The notes: generated by a model not told the origin, from the sequence alone. Counted from the first letter of the stretch, positions 26,708-35,725 are shown. The stretch is DNA of 64,000 nucleotides from Caulobacter sp. FWC26 (GCF_002742645.2 NZ_CP033875.1:496001-560000), one strand, 5' to 3'. A program made the numbers and translations.

Positions 26708-29386
26708 ATGGCCGACGGCTGCGCCGCCCTGACCGCGACCCGCACGGCCTGTCCCTATTGCGGGGTGGGTTGCGGCGTGATCGGCGCGACGGCGGCCGGA
26801 ACGCGCGCGGTGGCGATTTCCGGCGACGCGGCTCACCCCGCCAATCACGGTCGACTGTGTTCGAAGGGCACGGCGCTGGGCGCGACGGTCTCGCTGGCGG
26901 GCCGGTTGCTGGAACCGACGATCCAGGGACGCGCCGCCAGCTGGGATGACGCCACGAGCCTGGTCGCCCGACGCTTTCGGGAGACGATCGCCCGGCATGG
27001 TCCCGACAGCGTGGCCTTCTATGTGTCCGGCCAACTGCTGACCGAGGACTACTACGTCGCCAACAAGCTGATGAAGGGCTTCATCGGCTCGGGCAATATC
27101 GACACCAACAGCCGCCTGTGCATGGCCTCGGCGGTCGTCGCTCACAAGCAGGCCTTCGGCGCGGACCTCGTGCCCGGCTGCTACGAGGATCTCGACCTGG
27201 CGGACCTCGTGGTGTTCAGCGGTCACAACGCCGCCTGGACCCATCCTGTGCTGTTCCGGCGGATGGAGGCGGCCAAGGCGCGAGGCCAGAAGCATGTGGT
27301 CATCGACCCTCGCCGCACCGACACCGCCGAGGGCGCAGATCTTCACCTGGCCCTGGCGCCGCAAAGCGATGTCCGGCTCTGGAACGGGTTGCTGGCCGAT
27401 CTGATCGGGCGCGGCGCGATCGATGCGGCCTTCCTGCATGACCATGTCGACGGCTATGCGTCGGTGGTCGCGGCCCTGGACGAAGACGACCAGTCGCCTT
27501 CAGCGGTGGCGGCCGACTGCGGCCTGGCCCTTGGCGACCTGCAGACCTTCTTTGATCTCTTCGCCGCCCACCCGCGAACGGTCAGCCTGTTCTCGATGGG
27601 CGCCAATCAGTCGGCCCAAGGCGTCGCCAAGGGCCTGGCCATCATCAACGCGCATCTGGCCACGGGCCGGATCGGCAAGCCGGGCGCCTGCCCGTTCTCG
27701 ATCACCGGCCAGCCCAACGCCATGGGCGGGCGCGAGACCGGCGGTCTGGCGAGCACCCTGGCCGGCCACATGGACTTCTCGCCCGAGGAGCGCGACCGCG
27801 TGGCCCGCTTCTGGGGCGCGCCGAACACGGCCCGCGCGCCGGGTCTGAAAGCCATCGACATGTTCGAGGCGGTCCATGACGGGCGGATCAAGGCGCTGTG
27901 GGTGATGGCCACCAACCCGGCGGTCAGCCTGCCGGCCAGCGGCGCGGTGCGCGAAGCGCTGGATCGCTGCCCGTTCGTGGTGGTCTCCGACTGCGTCGAC
28001 ACCGACACCACGGCCTTCGCCGACGTCAAGCTGCCCGCCCTGGCCTGGGGCGAGAAGGACGGCACGGTGACCAATTCCGAGCGGCGGATCTCACGCCAAC
28101 GGGCGCTGTTCCCGCCGCCGGGCCAGGCCCGCGCCGACTGGCGGATCATCGCAGACGTCGCTCAGGCCATGGGCTTCGACGGCTTTGGTTGGCCGCACGC
28201 GGCCAGCGTGTTCCGCGAATGGGCCCGCCTGACGGCCTATGAGAACACCGGGCGCGTGCTCAATCTGGAGGGGCTCACCCGGCTGGATCCTCAGGCCTAT
28301 GACGCGCTTGAGCCTGTCCAGTGGCCGGTGAACGCGGAGGGACGGGGCAGGGCGCGCCTGTTCGAGGACGGGCGCTTTCAGACACCAAATGGTCGCGCGC
28401 GCCTGGTTCCGGTGCGGCCTCGCGGACCGGCCGAGGCGACCAGTGACAAGTTCCCGATGGCGCTGAACACCGGCCGCATCCGCGACCAGTGGCACACCAT
28501 GACCCGAACGGGCCTGGCGCCCGACCTGTGTCGGCATGCGCCCGAGCCCTATGTCGAGGTTCACCCCGACGACGCCAAGGCGGTCGGCCTGACCGACGGC
28601 GCTCTGGCCCGGGTGATGACGACCCGCGCCGAGGCTGTGGCCGTGGCCAAGCTCAGCGATCGCCAGCGGCGCGGCTCGCTGTTCATGCCGATGCACTGGA
28701 CGAACGCCTTCGCGCCGGCCGGTCGCGCCAACGCCCTCGTGGCGCCGATGACCGACTCGGCCTCAGGCCAGCCTGAGTTCAAGCACACCCCGGCGCGCCT
28801 TGGCGCCTATCGCGAGACCTGGAAGGGGTTCTTCCTCGCACGCGAACCGGCGGTCGTGGTCGACCCAGAGCTTGTCTGGCGGCGCACGCCGCGAGAGGCC
28901 TGTCACCAACACGAGTTCGCTGGGCGGGGAGATCGCGCTCAGCGCGCGGCCTTGCGCAAGCGACTGGTTCGGGGGCTGACGGGCGAGATCGTCGCCTATG
29001 AAGACGCCGCCACGGGCGGGCTGCGCGAGGCCTGGGTCCGCGACAACACGCTGGTCGCTGTTCTCTACATGACAGAGGCTGGTCGCCTGCCGCCGCGCGA
29101 CTGGCTGGTCGAGCTCTTTACCGCGCCGCTGACGCCGCAGACGCGCGCAACCTTGCTGCATGGCTTCGCGCCCGGCGCGCCGATCGACAAGGGGGCGATG
29201 GTTTGCGCCTGTCTCAAGGTCGGCGCCAAGGCGATCGAGGCCGCCATCGCCGCCGGGGCTTTGACCGCCGACGCCGTCGGCGCCGTCACCGGGGCCGGCA
29301 CGAACTGCGGCTCCTGCCGTCCAGAAATCAGTCGCATGATCGGCGTCTTCGCCGACGCCAAACGGGAGACCGCCGATGTCCTTTAG
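26708..29386 (+). CDS. nasA: Assimilatory nitrate reductase catalytic subunit
   Basis: Molybdopterin (bis-MGD) enzyme of 892 residues reducing nitrate to nitrite in the cytoplasm. An N-terminal [4Fe-4S] motif 'CPYCGVGCGVI...CSKG' (15-50) is followed by the molybdopterin oxidoreductase core and a dinucleotide-binding domain ('MALNTGRIRDQWHTMTRTG' near 583). The last 70 residues form a BFD-like [2Fe-2S] domain ('VCACLKVGAKAIEAAI', 'TNCGSCRPEI'), as in NasA of Klebsiella type. No separate electron-transfer subunit gene is visible, so this domain probably receives electrons. No Tat signal, as expected. ATG follows the nirD stop directly. Confidence 0.92.
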   Translation: MADGCAALTATRTACPYCGVGCGVIGATAAGTRAVAISGDAAHPANHGRLCSKGTALGATVSLAGRLLEPTIQGRAASWDDATSLVARRFRETIARHGPDSVAFYVSGQLLTEDYYVANKLMKGFIGSGNIDTNSRLCMASAVVAHKQAFGADLVPGCYEDLDLADLVVFSGHNAAWTHPVLFRRMEAAKARGQKHVVIDPRRTDTAEGADLHLALAPQSDVRLWNGLLADLIGRGAIDAAFLHDHVDGYASVVAALDEDDQSPSAVAADCGLALGDLQTFFDLFAAHPRTVSLFSMGANQSAQGVAKGLAIINAHLATGRIGKPGACPFSITGQPNAMGGRETGGLASTLAGHMDFSPEERDRVARFWGAPNTARAPGLKAIDMFEAVHDGRIKALWVMATNPAVSLPASGAVREALDRCPFVVVSDCVDTDTTAFADVKLPALAWGEKDGTVTNSERRISRQRALFPPPGQARADWRIIADVAQAMGFDGFGWPHAASVFREWARLTAYENTGRVLNLEGLTRLDPQAYDALEPVQWPVNAEGRGRARLFEDGRFQTPNGRARLVPVRPRGPAEATSDKFPMALNTGRIRDQWHTMTRTGLAPDLCRHAPEPYVEVHPDDAKAVGLTDGALARVMTTRAEAVAVAKLSDRQRRGSLFMPMHWTNAFAPAGRANALVAPMTDSASGQPEFKHTPARLGAYRETWKGFFLAREPAVVVDPELVWRRTPREACHQHEFAGRGDRAQRAALRKRLVRGLTGEIVAYEDAATGGLREAWVRDNTLVAVLYMTEAGRLPPRDWLVELFTAPLTPQTRATLLHGFAPGAPIDKGAMVCACLKVGAKAIEAAIAAGALTADAVGAVTGAGTNCGSCRPEISRMIGVFADAKRETADVL

Positions 29387-30149
29387 CGTTCAGCCAGGAC
29401 GGGTTCTGTTGGTCGGCGCGGGACCTGGTCCTGTCGATCTGATGACGGTGCGGGCTATGCGCGCGGTCCAGGAGGCCGGGGCGCTTCTCTACGACGCCTT
29501 GTGTTCGGAAGAGGCCGTCGCCCTGGCTCCGCCCGGCTGTATTCGAATCCAGACCGGAAAGCGCGCCGGCAAGCCCAGCATGACGCAGGACGAGATCAAT
29601 CGGGTCATGCTGCGCCTGGCGCGCCGAGGCCTGCGGGTGGTGCGCCTGAAGGGCGGGGACCCGTCGATCTTTGGCCGCGTGGGCGAAGAGGCCGCGTTCC
29701 TGAACGCCTACGGGATCGCGACTGAGGTGGTGCCCGGCGTCACGGCGGCCAGCGCCGCTGCGGCCCAGTTTGGATTCCCGCTGACCCATCGCGGACAGGC
29801 GCGACGCGTGGTCTTCACGACGGCACGGGTCGAGAACGGTGCGGTCGTGGGCGACTGGCGCTTCGGAGCGGACGCCGAGGCGAGCATCGCGATCTATATG
29901 GGGGGCGAGGCCGCGCCCGACCTTGCCAAGGCTCTGGTCACGGCGGGGCGCGCGACCTCGACGCCCGTAGCCGTGATCGAACGGGCCGGCGCGGCCGACG
30001 CGCGCCTGAGCACGACGTCTCTTGGTACGCTGACGTCAGGACCGGTCCCGACGTGTGGAGGCCCTGTGCTCATTGTCGTGGGCGAGGTTGCTGCTTTGGC
30101 GCAGGATCAGACGAGCAAAGCCGTCGAACGCTTGCGGGACTGGGCGTGA
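29376..30149 (+). CDS. cobA: Uroporphyrinogen-III C-methyltransferase (SUMT)
   Basis: Enzyme of 257 residues making precorrin-2, the first step to siroheme, the cofactor of NirB. S-AdoMet methylase motifs are clear: 'LVGAGPGPVDLMTVRAMRAV' at 10-29, 'VVRLKGGDPSIFGRVGEE' near 88, 'VVPGVTAASAAAAQFGFPLT' near 118. There is no NAD-dependent dehydrogenase/ferrochelatase domain, so it is a CobA-type rather than full CysG protein, and another gene must finish siroheme. It overlaps the nasA end by 11 nt and closes the operon. Confidence 0.9.
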   Translation: MSFSVQPGRVLLVGAGPGPVDLMTVRAMRAVQEAGALLYDALCSEEAVALAPPGCIRIQTGKRAGKPSMTQDEINRVMLRLARRGLRVVRLKGGDPSIFGRVGEEAAFLNAYGIATEVVPGVTAASAAAAQFGFPLTHRGQARRVVFTTARVENGAVVGDWRFGADAEASIAIYMGGEAAPDLAKALVTAGRATSTPVAVIERAGAADARLSTTSLGTLTSGPVPTCGGPVLIVVGEVAALAQDQTSKAVERLRDWA

Positions 30150-30200
30150 TGGTTTTTTGCGAGACGGGTTCTGCGATGGGCTCGCCAGCTTCAGCTGCCA

Positions 30201-30244
30201 GAGCGTGACGCCGAAGCCGGTTCGCACTTTCGGCGTTACGCTCT
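30201..30244. repeat. Palindromic intergenic repeat, copy 1
   Basis: GAGCGTGACGCCGAA (30201-30215) pairs with TTCGGCGTTACGCTC (30229-30243), one G/T mismatch, 13-nt loop. The same element, slightly altered, lies at 31831-31877 on the other side of the antiporter gene. It resembles dispersed palindromes of the GAGCGTGA...TCACGCTC kind seen between genes in alphaproteobacteria. Confidence 0.75.
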
Positions 30245-30309
30245 AAGATCCTCGACCGGCTGGACTGCACGCCCGAGCAAGTCACCAAGGAAATTGGCAA
30301 GGTCGTGAT

Positions 30310-31674
30310 CTAGGCCTTCGCCGGGGCCGGCGCGGCGTCCAGTTCGCCGCGCTCGCGCGCCTTCCTGCCATAGACGAGCTCAAATAGCGGACTGGCCATT
30401 ACGGTGGTGACGATGGCCATCAAGACCAGCATCGAAAACAGCGTCGGGCCGATGATACCCTTCTGTAGGCCGATATTGATGATGATCAGTTCCATCAGGC
30501 CGCGCGAGTTCATCAAGGCGCCGATACCCATGGCGGTGGCGTGGTCCTCGCCCGTGAGGCGGGCGGCGACGTAGCAGGCGCCCCACTTGGCCAGGATCGA
30601 CACGGCCAGGACGCCCAGCGCGATCAGCAGCAGCTCGGCCGAGTTGACCATGTCCATCCGGGTGTTGAGGCCCGAATAGGTGAAGAACATCGGCAGCAGC
30701 AGCACCACGGCCAGGGGCTCGACCTTCTTCTTCAACTCCTCGGTCAGGCGGCCGCGCGGCATGACCACGCCCATGATGAAGCCGCCGAAGATGGCGTGGA
30801 TGCCCACCGCGTCCATCAGGAAGGCCGAGACGCAGAACGCCAGGATCACCAGGGCCAGGGCGTGCGTGCTCATCTCGCCCTCGCGCTCGACCATCCGGCC
30901 CAGCGGCGCCAGGATCTTCGGACCCAGGTTCAGGACCAGCAGCATCCACAGCAAACCACCGCCGATCGCCAGGATCGCCACGCCCGGCCCGCCGCCGAAG
31001 GTGGCCAGCACCAAGGCCAGCACGCACCATGACACCGCGTCGTCGAACGCGCCGGCGGTCAGGGACAGGGTGCCCAGCGAGGTCTTCTGCAGGCCGCGTT
31101 CGTTGATGATCCGCGCCAGCATCGGGAAGGCGGTCAGGGCGATGCAGGCGCCCATGAACAGGGTCGCCGCGCCTTGGCTGATGGTCTGCGCGAACAGCCC
31201 CGGAACCTTCAGCAGGAACGGCGTGATGATCGCCGCCAGGGCGAACGGCGCGGCGATGCCGGCGAACGACACGCTCATCGCGCTCTTGGCCTTGGCCTTG
31301 AAGTGCTCGACCTGAAACGTCGTGCCGACCATGAACATGTAGAGGCCCACGCCCAGTTGGGCGCCGACATAGAGGATGTTGCGCGTCTCCTTGGGAAACA
31401 GCGCCAACTGGAAGTCGGGGAACAAAAGCCCCAGCAGCGAGGGGCCCAGGACGACGCCGGCGATCATCTCGCCCACCACCTGCGGCTGGGCCAGGAGCTT
31501 GTTGCCCAACCAGCCGACCACCCGGCAGGTGACCAGGATCACCGCCAACTGCAGGAAGAAGTGAATGGAATAGTCGCCAACAGTGTAGCTTTGGGCCGCC
31601 GCTGTGGTGGCCGGACCGTGGGGCGATAGGATATCGGCCGCCGTCTTCAGCGTGTCCGCAAGCAGGTCTGACAC
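30310..31674 (-). CDS. CPA2-family cation:proton antiporter
   Basis: Inner-membrane protein of 454 residues with about 12-13 hydrophobic segments and the Na+/H+ exchanger fold. Family features: 'QPQVVGEMIAGVVLGPSLLG' near 62, 'LTAGAFDDAVSWCVLALVLA' near 205 with the paired acidic residues, and 'GIGALMNSRGLMELIIINIG' near 385. The short cytoplasmic tail lacks a TrkA-N/KTN domain, so it is closer to plain K+ or Na+/H+ antiporters than to KefB/KefC. It is monocistronic and is bracketed by two copies of a palindromic repeat. The ion transported is not certain. Confidence 0.87.
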   Translation of the reverse strand: MSDLLADTLKTAADILSPHGPATTAAAQSYTVGDYSIHFFLQLAVILVTCRVVGWLGNKLLAQPQVVGEMIAGVVLGPSLLGLLFPDFQLALFPKETRNILYVGAQLGVGLYMFMVGTTFQVEHFKAKAKSAMSVSFAGIAAPFALAAIITPFLLKVPGLFAQTISQGAATLFMGACIALTAFPMLARIINERGLQKTSLGTLSLTAGAFDDAVSWCVLALVLATFGGGPGVAILAIGGGLLWMLLVLNLGPKILAPLGRMVEREGEMSTHALALVILAFCVSAFLMDAVGIHAIFGGFIMGVVMPRGRLTEELKKKVEPLAVVLLLPMFFTYSGLNTRMDMVNSAELLLIALGVLAVSILAKWGACYVAARLTGEDHATAMGIGALMNSRGLMELIIINIGLQKGIIGPTLFSMLVLMAIVTTVMASPLFELVYGRKARERGELDAAPAPAKA

Positions 31675-31937
31675 CTCTGTACGCTCCCCAAAGCCATGGC
31701 GCTGGCTTTTTGCCCAGCCTTATGGCGCCCGAACAGGGCGCGCACGCGCGCTGTACGGATCGCTCAGTTTGACAGCCTTGTCACCCGACGAAATCCCTCC
31801 GCTCAGCCTCGCAGGTTGCGGCGCAGGCAGGAGCGTGACGCCGAAACTGGGAACCGATTTCGGCGTAAGTCACGCTCTAAGTGTTTGATTTAGAAAATAA
31901 TTTATTGCGACAAAACGCTTCTATTTTGACGGGGGCC
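31675..31937. other. Gap of 263 bp with repeat copy 2; otherwise no gene
   Basis: Between the start of the antiporter gene and the end of the GH115 gene. It should contain the antiporter promoter, but no clear -10/-35 pair was picked out. The only distinct structure is the palindrome at 31831-31877. A short AT-rich stretch follows it (31880-31925), unusual for this GC-rich window. Confidence 0.5.
31831..31877. repeat. Palindromic intergenic repeat, copy 2
   Basis: Left arm GAGCGTGACGCCGAAA, right arm TTTCGGCGTAAGTCACGCTC with a 4-nt insert relative to the left arm; loop around CTGGGAACCGA. The left arm is identical to copy 1 over 15 bases, and both right arms run into CTAAG. This places the two copies in the same orientation about 1.6 kb apart. 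Confidence 0.75.
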
Positions 31938-34679
31938 TCAGTTCGGCGCCACGGCTTCGAAGCTGACGCCCTCCAGGATCACGTTGTCGTCGATCCGCCA
32001 GACCTTGAGCGTATGGCGACCGGCGGCGACATCGGCGAACGTGTGATCCAAGGTCACACCATTGTCGATCACGGCCTTGTACCAGGCCTTCTGCCCCACC
32101 GTGACGGCGCCGCCCCCGGTCGCGGACAGGCGCGCGGTGAGAATCTGGACCTCGCCGTCGTCGAGAGAAACACCCAGCCGGACACCCTCGCCGCCCAGGG
32201 TGTCGAGCGTTGGGGCGATCCGCACGGCCACCCGCGCCGGACCGGCGCGCGCGGCGGAGACGTCGAAGCCGAGCCACATCTTGTCCTGAACGCCGGTGGC
32301 GGGACGCCCCTGCGGCCAGGCGATCACCGCCTTACTGCGACCCAGGTCCGAGATCGTCTTCCAGGCCAGTCCCGCTCCCTGTGAGGCGCTGGCGTAAGCC
32401 GTCGCCGGGATCGCATAGTCGCGTCGAACCGCCGCCGGGCGCGCGAAGACGACCTTGGCCGCCAGCTTCTCCGGCGGTGTGTCGGCCGCGACCCGGACGA
32501 CGCTGGGCATGGTCTGTTCGGTAGGATCGTTCCAGATGACGTAGTTCATGTGGACCTGGTTCATCATCCCGGCCCACTTGCCGCCGCCCAGCGCGTGGTA
32601 TCGCGCGGTCAGCTCCGCGTCGCGCCGGAAGGTCGCTTCGACGATATCGGCGAAATAGTTGGCGCGCGCATCGTTGCGGGCGGCCAGCCGACGGTTCCAC
32701 GCCGTGGCGTAGTACATCTCATAGAGGTTGGAGAGCGCCAGAACCGGATGCTCGACCAGTTGGAAGTAGGCGTCCTGCTGGTCGGGACGAACCCTCGTCT
32801 TGGTGTCCTCGACGGCGCGGACAAGCGCCCGCCAGGCCTCGACCAGGGCTCCGAACTCGCCGCCGTCCAGCACCGCGCCAGCGCCTTCGCCGAGCCGGAA
32901 GGTGTCCGGATCGATCAGTTCGGGCTTACGGCGGGCGGCGTAGGTTCCGTAGGTCGCCAGGATCCGCCCGATCTCCGGACCAAGTTCGGGACCGAAGGTT
33001 TCGCCGGCCCAGCGACGGGGGAAGGTCTCGAGCGCTTCGGGCGTCATCGCCTCCGGATTCCACGCCATGCGCATGAAGAACGACAGCGGATATTCCATCG
33101 GCTTGATGTCGCCGACATTGACGATCCAGAGGTTTTTGGCCCCGCGCTGATAGGCCAGATCCATCTGCTGCCAGACCTTGGCGACCTGGTTGGTGTTGAT
33201 CCACTTGTAGTTCCGGGGCGCCCCGACATAGTCGAAGTGGTAGTAGACGCCGTAGCCGCCGGCGCGATCCAGGCGGTCCTTGCCCGCCACCGGCAGCCGG
33301 CGGATCTGGCCCCAGTTGTCATCGGCGAACAGCAGGGTCACGTCGTCGGGCACGCGCATGCCGTGGTCGTAGTAGTCGAGCACTTCCTTATAGAGCGCCC
33401 AGACCTGCGGGGTTTTCTCCGGCGGCTTGCCGGTGACGTCGGCGATGATCGCGCGCTGGTCGCGGACGATCGTTTCGAGCAGTTCGGTGGCCGCCCCCTC
33501 GGCCATCGGTTCGTCGCCGTCGCCGCGCATGCCGACGGTGATCAGGCTCTCGTAACCGACGCCATCGCCCTTGGACATCATCCGCTCGACGCCGCCGCGC
33601 CAGAACGTCCGCAGGTTTTCGGCGTTGGTGGCGTAGTCCCAGCGGCCGCCGGTGACGCCCTTGTCCTTGTTGCGGTGCCATTCGTCCTGCGCCCGGGTCA
33701 TGGGCTCGTGGTGGGAGCTGCCCATCACCACGCCCATCGCGTCGGCGAGCACCTTGTTGTCCGGATCGTCGTCATTGAACGCCTTGGGCGCCCACATGGC
33801 GGGCCAGAGGTAGTTGGCCTTCAGCCTCAGCATCAGTTCGAAGACGTGCGCATAGGCCTTGGCGTTGATCCCGCCGAACTTGGCTTTCGCCCAGCCGCTG
33901 AACGCCGGGTCCTCATCATTGATGAAGAAGCCGCGATACTTGACGCGCGGATGATCGGCGCGCGCGCCGGCGCCCAGATACAGCGCCGAACGCTGCGTGA
34001 CCGGCACGTCGGCCCACCAGACCCAGGGCGACACGCCCATCCGCTCCGACAGGTCATAGGCCCCGAAGACGGCGCCCCGCCGGTCGGAGCCGACGATGAC
34101 GAGGGCGCGCTGGATCGCAGGGGTCGGCCGCTCGACGACCACCTGGCGGTAGCCCTCCCACTGTCCCGCCAAATCCTGGAGCTGGAGCTTGCCGCTTTGC
34201 ACCAGCGCGTCGATCGTCGGGCTCTTGCCCAGTTGGCCCAGAATGATCGTCGGCCCTCGCGCATCGGCTAGCGTCGCCAGCGCGGCCGCAGGCCGTCTGC
34301 TGACCCGCCCAAGGTCCTCGCGCAGGCTCGCAGCCGCATGGCGCACCGCCGGGTCAGCCTCAGCGTCGACATACACATCGGCGGGGACGCCGCCCTCGAT
34401 CAGCGTGAAGCCGCCCGAACGCTTGGTGGCGCAGACATCGACGGGCGCGACGCAGGCCATGGCCGCCGAGGCGACCATCGTCACAATCAGCGTCAGGGCG
34501 AGGCCGGCCGCGTGGCGGGTCTGGACCCAGGAAAGGCGACGCCATGCCCGCCACGGACCGCTGACGCGGCCGGCCGTCTCAAACCCAATCACCACGCGCT
34601 TCTCCCCGGCATCCTGGTTTCGGGCAGGGTCGAGGACCGGTCCAGACCCTTGGGCTGGACGCATGGGGACCGACGACAT
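31938..34679 (-). CDS. Glycoside hydrolase family 115 (alpha-glucuronidase-like)
   Basis: Large secreted or periplasmic enzyme, 913 residues from ATG 34679. GH115 enzymes remove glucuronic or methylglucuronic acid side chains from xylan. Family wording is extensive: 'GAYDLSERMGVSPWVWWADV', 'YRGFFINDEDPAFSGWAKAK', 'LKANYLWPAMWAPKAFNDDD', 'GSSHHEPMTRAQDEWHRNKD', 'MQVDLAYQRGAKNLWIVNVG'-like text near 'DLAYQRGAKNLWIVNVGDIK', and a C-terminal beta-rich region. A signal-like hydrophobic stretch (about residues 58-76) lies well inside, so the true start may be a downstream GTG near 34595; GTG 34721 is the extreme upstream option. It stands alone, without other xylan genes nearby. Confidence 0.85.
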   Translation of the reverse strand: MSSVPMRPAQGSGPVLDPARNQDAGEKRVVIGFETAGRVSGPWRAWRRLSWVQTRHAAGLALTLIVTMVASAAMACVAPVDVCATKRSGGFTLIEGGVPADVYVDAEADPAVRHAAASLREDLGRVSRRPAAALATLADARGPTIILGQLGKSPTIDALVQSGKLQLQDLAGQWEGYRQVVVERPTPAIQRALVIVGSDRRGAVFGAYDLSERMGVSPWVWWADVPVTQRSALYLGAGARADHPRVKYRGFFINDEDPAFSGWAKAKFGGINAKAYAHVFELMLRLKANYLWPAMWAPKAFNDDDPDNKVLADAMGVVMGSSHHEPMTRAQDEWHRNKDKGVTGGRWDYATNAENLRTFWRGGVERMMSKGDGVGYESLITVGMRGDGDEPMAEGAATELLETIVRDQRAIIADVTGKPPEKTPQVWALYKEVLDYYDHGMRVPDDVTLLFADDNWGQIRRLPVAGKDRLDRAGGYGVYYHFDYVGAPRNYKWINTNQVAKVWQQMDLAYQRGAKNLWIVNVGDIKPMEYPLSFFMRMAWNPEAMTPEALETFPRRWAGETFGPELGPEIGRILATYGTYAARRKPELIDPDTFRLGEGAGAVLDGGEFGALVEAWRALVRAVEDTKTRVRPDQQDAYFQLVEHPVLALSNLYEMYYATAWNRRLAARNDARANYFADIVEATFRRDAELTARYHALGGGKWAGMMNQVHMNYVIWNDPTEQTMPSVVRVAADTPPEKLAAKVVFARPAAVRRDYAIPATAYASASQGAGLAWKTISDLGRSKAVIAWPQGRPATGVQDKMWLGFDVSAARAGPARVAVRIAPTLDTLGGEGVRLGVSLDDGEVQILTARLSATGGGAVTVGQKAWYKAVIDNGVTLDHTFADVAAGRHTLKVWRIDDNVILEGVSFEAVAPN

Positions 34680-34841
34680 GACCGCACCAGATTGTAAACT
34701 GGTCAGGCCACAGGTCAGCACAACAGTGATGTTACCGCAATCATTTCCACTCCCACCCTAGGCGGGATCTTGCATTGTCGATAAATAACAGGGCCTTGCC
34801 CGTCCGGTCGGAACAACTGGAATGGTCAGATGAGTTCGCGC

Positions 34842-34910
34842 TCAGAAGTCGACGGCGACGCCCTTTTTCTCCCAGTCGCCGAAGCGCGTGGGCTCAGGGC
34901 CGTCGCGCCG
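34842..34910 (-). pseudogene. 3' remnant of a DUF1674 (SDHAF4-like) gene
   Basis: On the minus strand the last 22 codons before TGA 34842 read RDGPEPTRFGDWEKKGVAVD plus F, the very conserved C-terminus of DUF1674 proteins (succinate dehydrogenase assembly factor 4 family). Upstream, the frame loses similarity at once and meets a stop within about 15 codons, with no start codon. The N-terminal part of the gene is missing, so this is a truncated relic. It is too short to appear as an ORF of usual size. It marks a past deletion or insertion junction near 34910. Confidence 0.72.
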
Positions 34911-34980
34911 TGTTGACGCGCCTAGCCAACAGCGTCAGCCGGGGAGCCGGCGCGGTCGTGATTGCACCGTCCAACAGATC

Positions 34981-35292
34981 ATGATCAAGGTTTGGTCTCG
35001 AACAGCGACCAAGCCGGTGGTTCTGCAGTTTCTGAGCCGGAGAGATGGGTTGAGCAGCTACACCTTCATCTGTCTGACCGGCAATCAGGTCGCGACCTTT
35101 GTCGATCCGCAGCCGATCGGCGTTGAGGCCATCCGGGCCCACGCTTTCAAGCTGCTCCGCGAGCACGCTAGCGCGGCGGTGATAGAGATCTGGCGGGACG
35201 AGCAGCTGGTCGATGAGGTCGTGCGCGAAGGCCTTCGGCCGGCGCGCGCGGTCTTCGGTGTAGGCCAAGGCCGGGGCGGCGAGCCGGTCTAA
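34981..35292 (+). CDS. Hypothetical protein, 103 aa
   Basis: No family recognised. The product begins 'MIKVWSRTATKPVVLQFLSR' and includes 'AAVIEIWRDEQLVDEVVREG', a pattern typical of small soluble alpha/beta proteins in Caulobacterales. ATG 34981 is chosen among several in-frame starts; it lacks a strong Shine-Dalgarno. The gene adjoins the DUF1674 remnant and a broken small ORF, so the locality is one of gene decay and this ORF itself may be non-functional. Confidence 0.45.
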   Translation: MIKVWSRTATKPVVLQFLSRRDGLSSYTFICLTGNQVATFVDPQPIGVEAIRAHAFKLLREHASAAVIEIWRDEQLVDEVVREGLRPARAVFGVGQGRGGEPV

Positions 35293-35725
35293 GCTGCGCC
35301 TTGGTCATCGATGGCGCTCCCTGACCAGATTGGTGGAGAGGCGGAACTTGGCGGCGTCTATGGCTTAAGCGTTCGCCAAAAGCGGCGAGACGACCTCTTC
35401 GGGGATCGCGATGGCGTCGTTGGCCGGGTCCATGGCCTTGCTGCTCACCGTCCTCTGGAGGCGAGTTCAATCGGGGCCCTTGAAACAGTGGCGCGCTGGC
35501 GCGCCAGCAAGACGATAGGGCTCTTGGACGTCTTTAGATGCGGCGGGACACTGGCGCCATCCCATCTTGGTCAGGCGCCTGCGGCGTTTGAGGGGGCGGA
35601 CAGAGGAAATGGACCGAGCGGAGGCGCTGGGTCTTCAAAGGCGAACAGGGCGCAATTGATCTCTTGAACCGTTTCGGCGCCCTTCGCGCGCGGACCGCTC
35701 CATGGGGCGCGAACGCCTTGAGGAT
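35293..35725. other. Gap of 433 bp with a possible interrupted small ORF
   Basis: Only one item is worth noting: on the minus strand, 35433-35365 encodes MDPANDAIAIPEEVVSPLLA plus NA and stops at TAA; the same frame then continues through 'AIDAAKFRLSTNLVRERHR' to TGA at 35305. The longer frames on both strands across 35311-35667 have no protein-like character. No RNA gene or terminator with a T-run was seen. Confidence 0.45.
35305..35433 (-). pseudogene. Possible small gene split by an in-frame TAA
   Basis: Two consecutive in-frame pieces of 22 and 19 codons, both of protein-like composition, are separated only by TAA at 35367-35365. A single nonsense change could have broken a 42-residue protein. 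Family unknown; it could equally be chance. Confidence 0.25.

Noticed and set aside
26312..27445. Minus-strand frame across nirD/nasA
   Set aside because: Antisense to two genes with intact metal-binding motifs; no independent evidence.
30155..30160. T6 run after the SUMT gene as a terminator
   Set aside because: No stem precedes the run at usual distance; the palindrome lies downstream of it, not upstream.
32550..34271. 573-codon plus-strand frame opposite GH115
   Set aside because: The GH115 motifs are on the minus strand; this is an antisense mirror frame.
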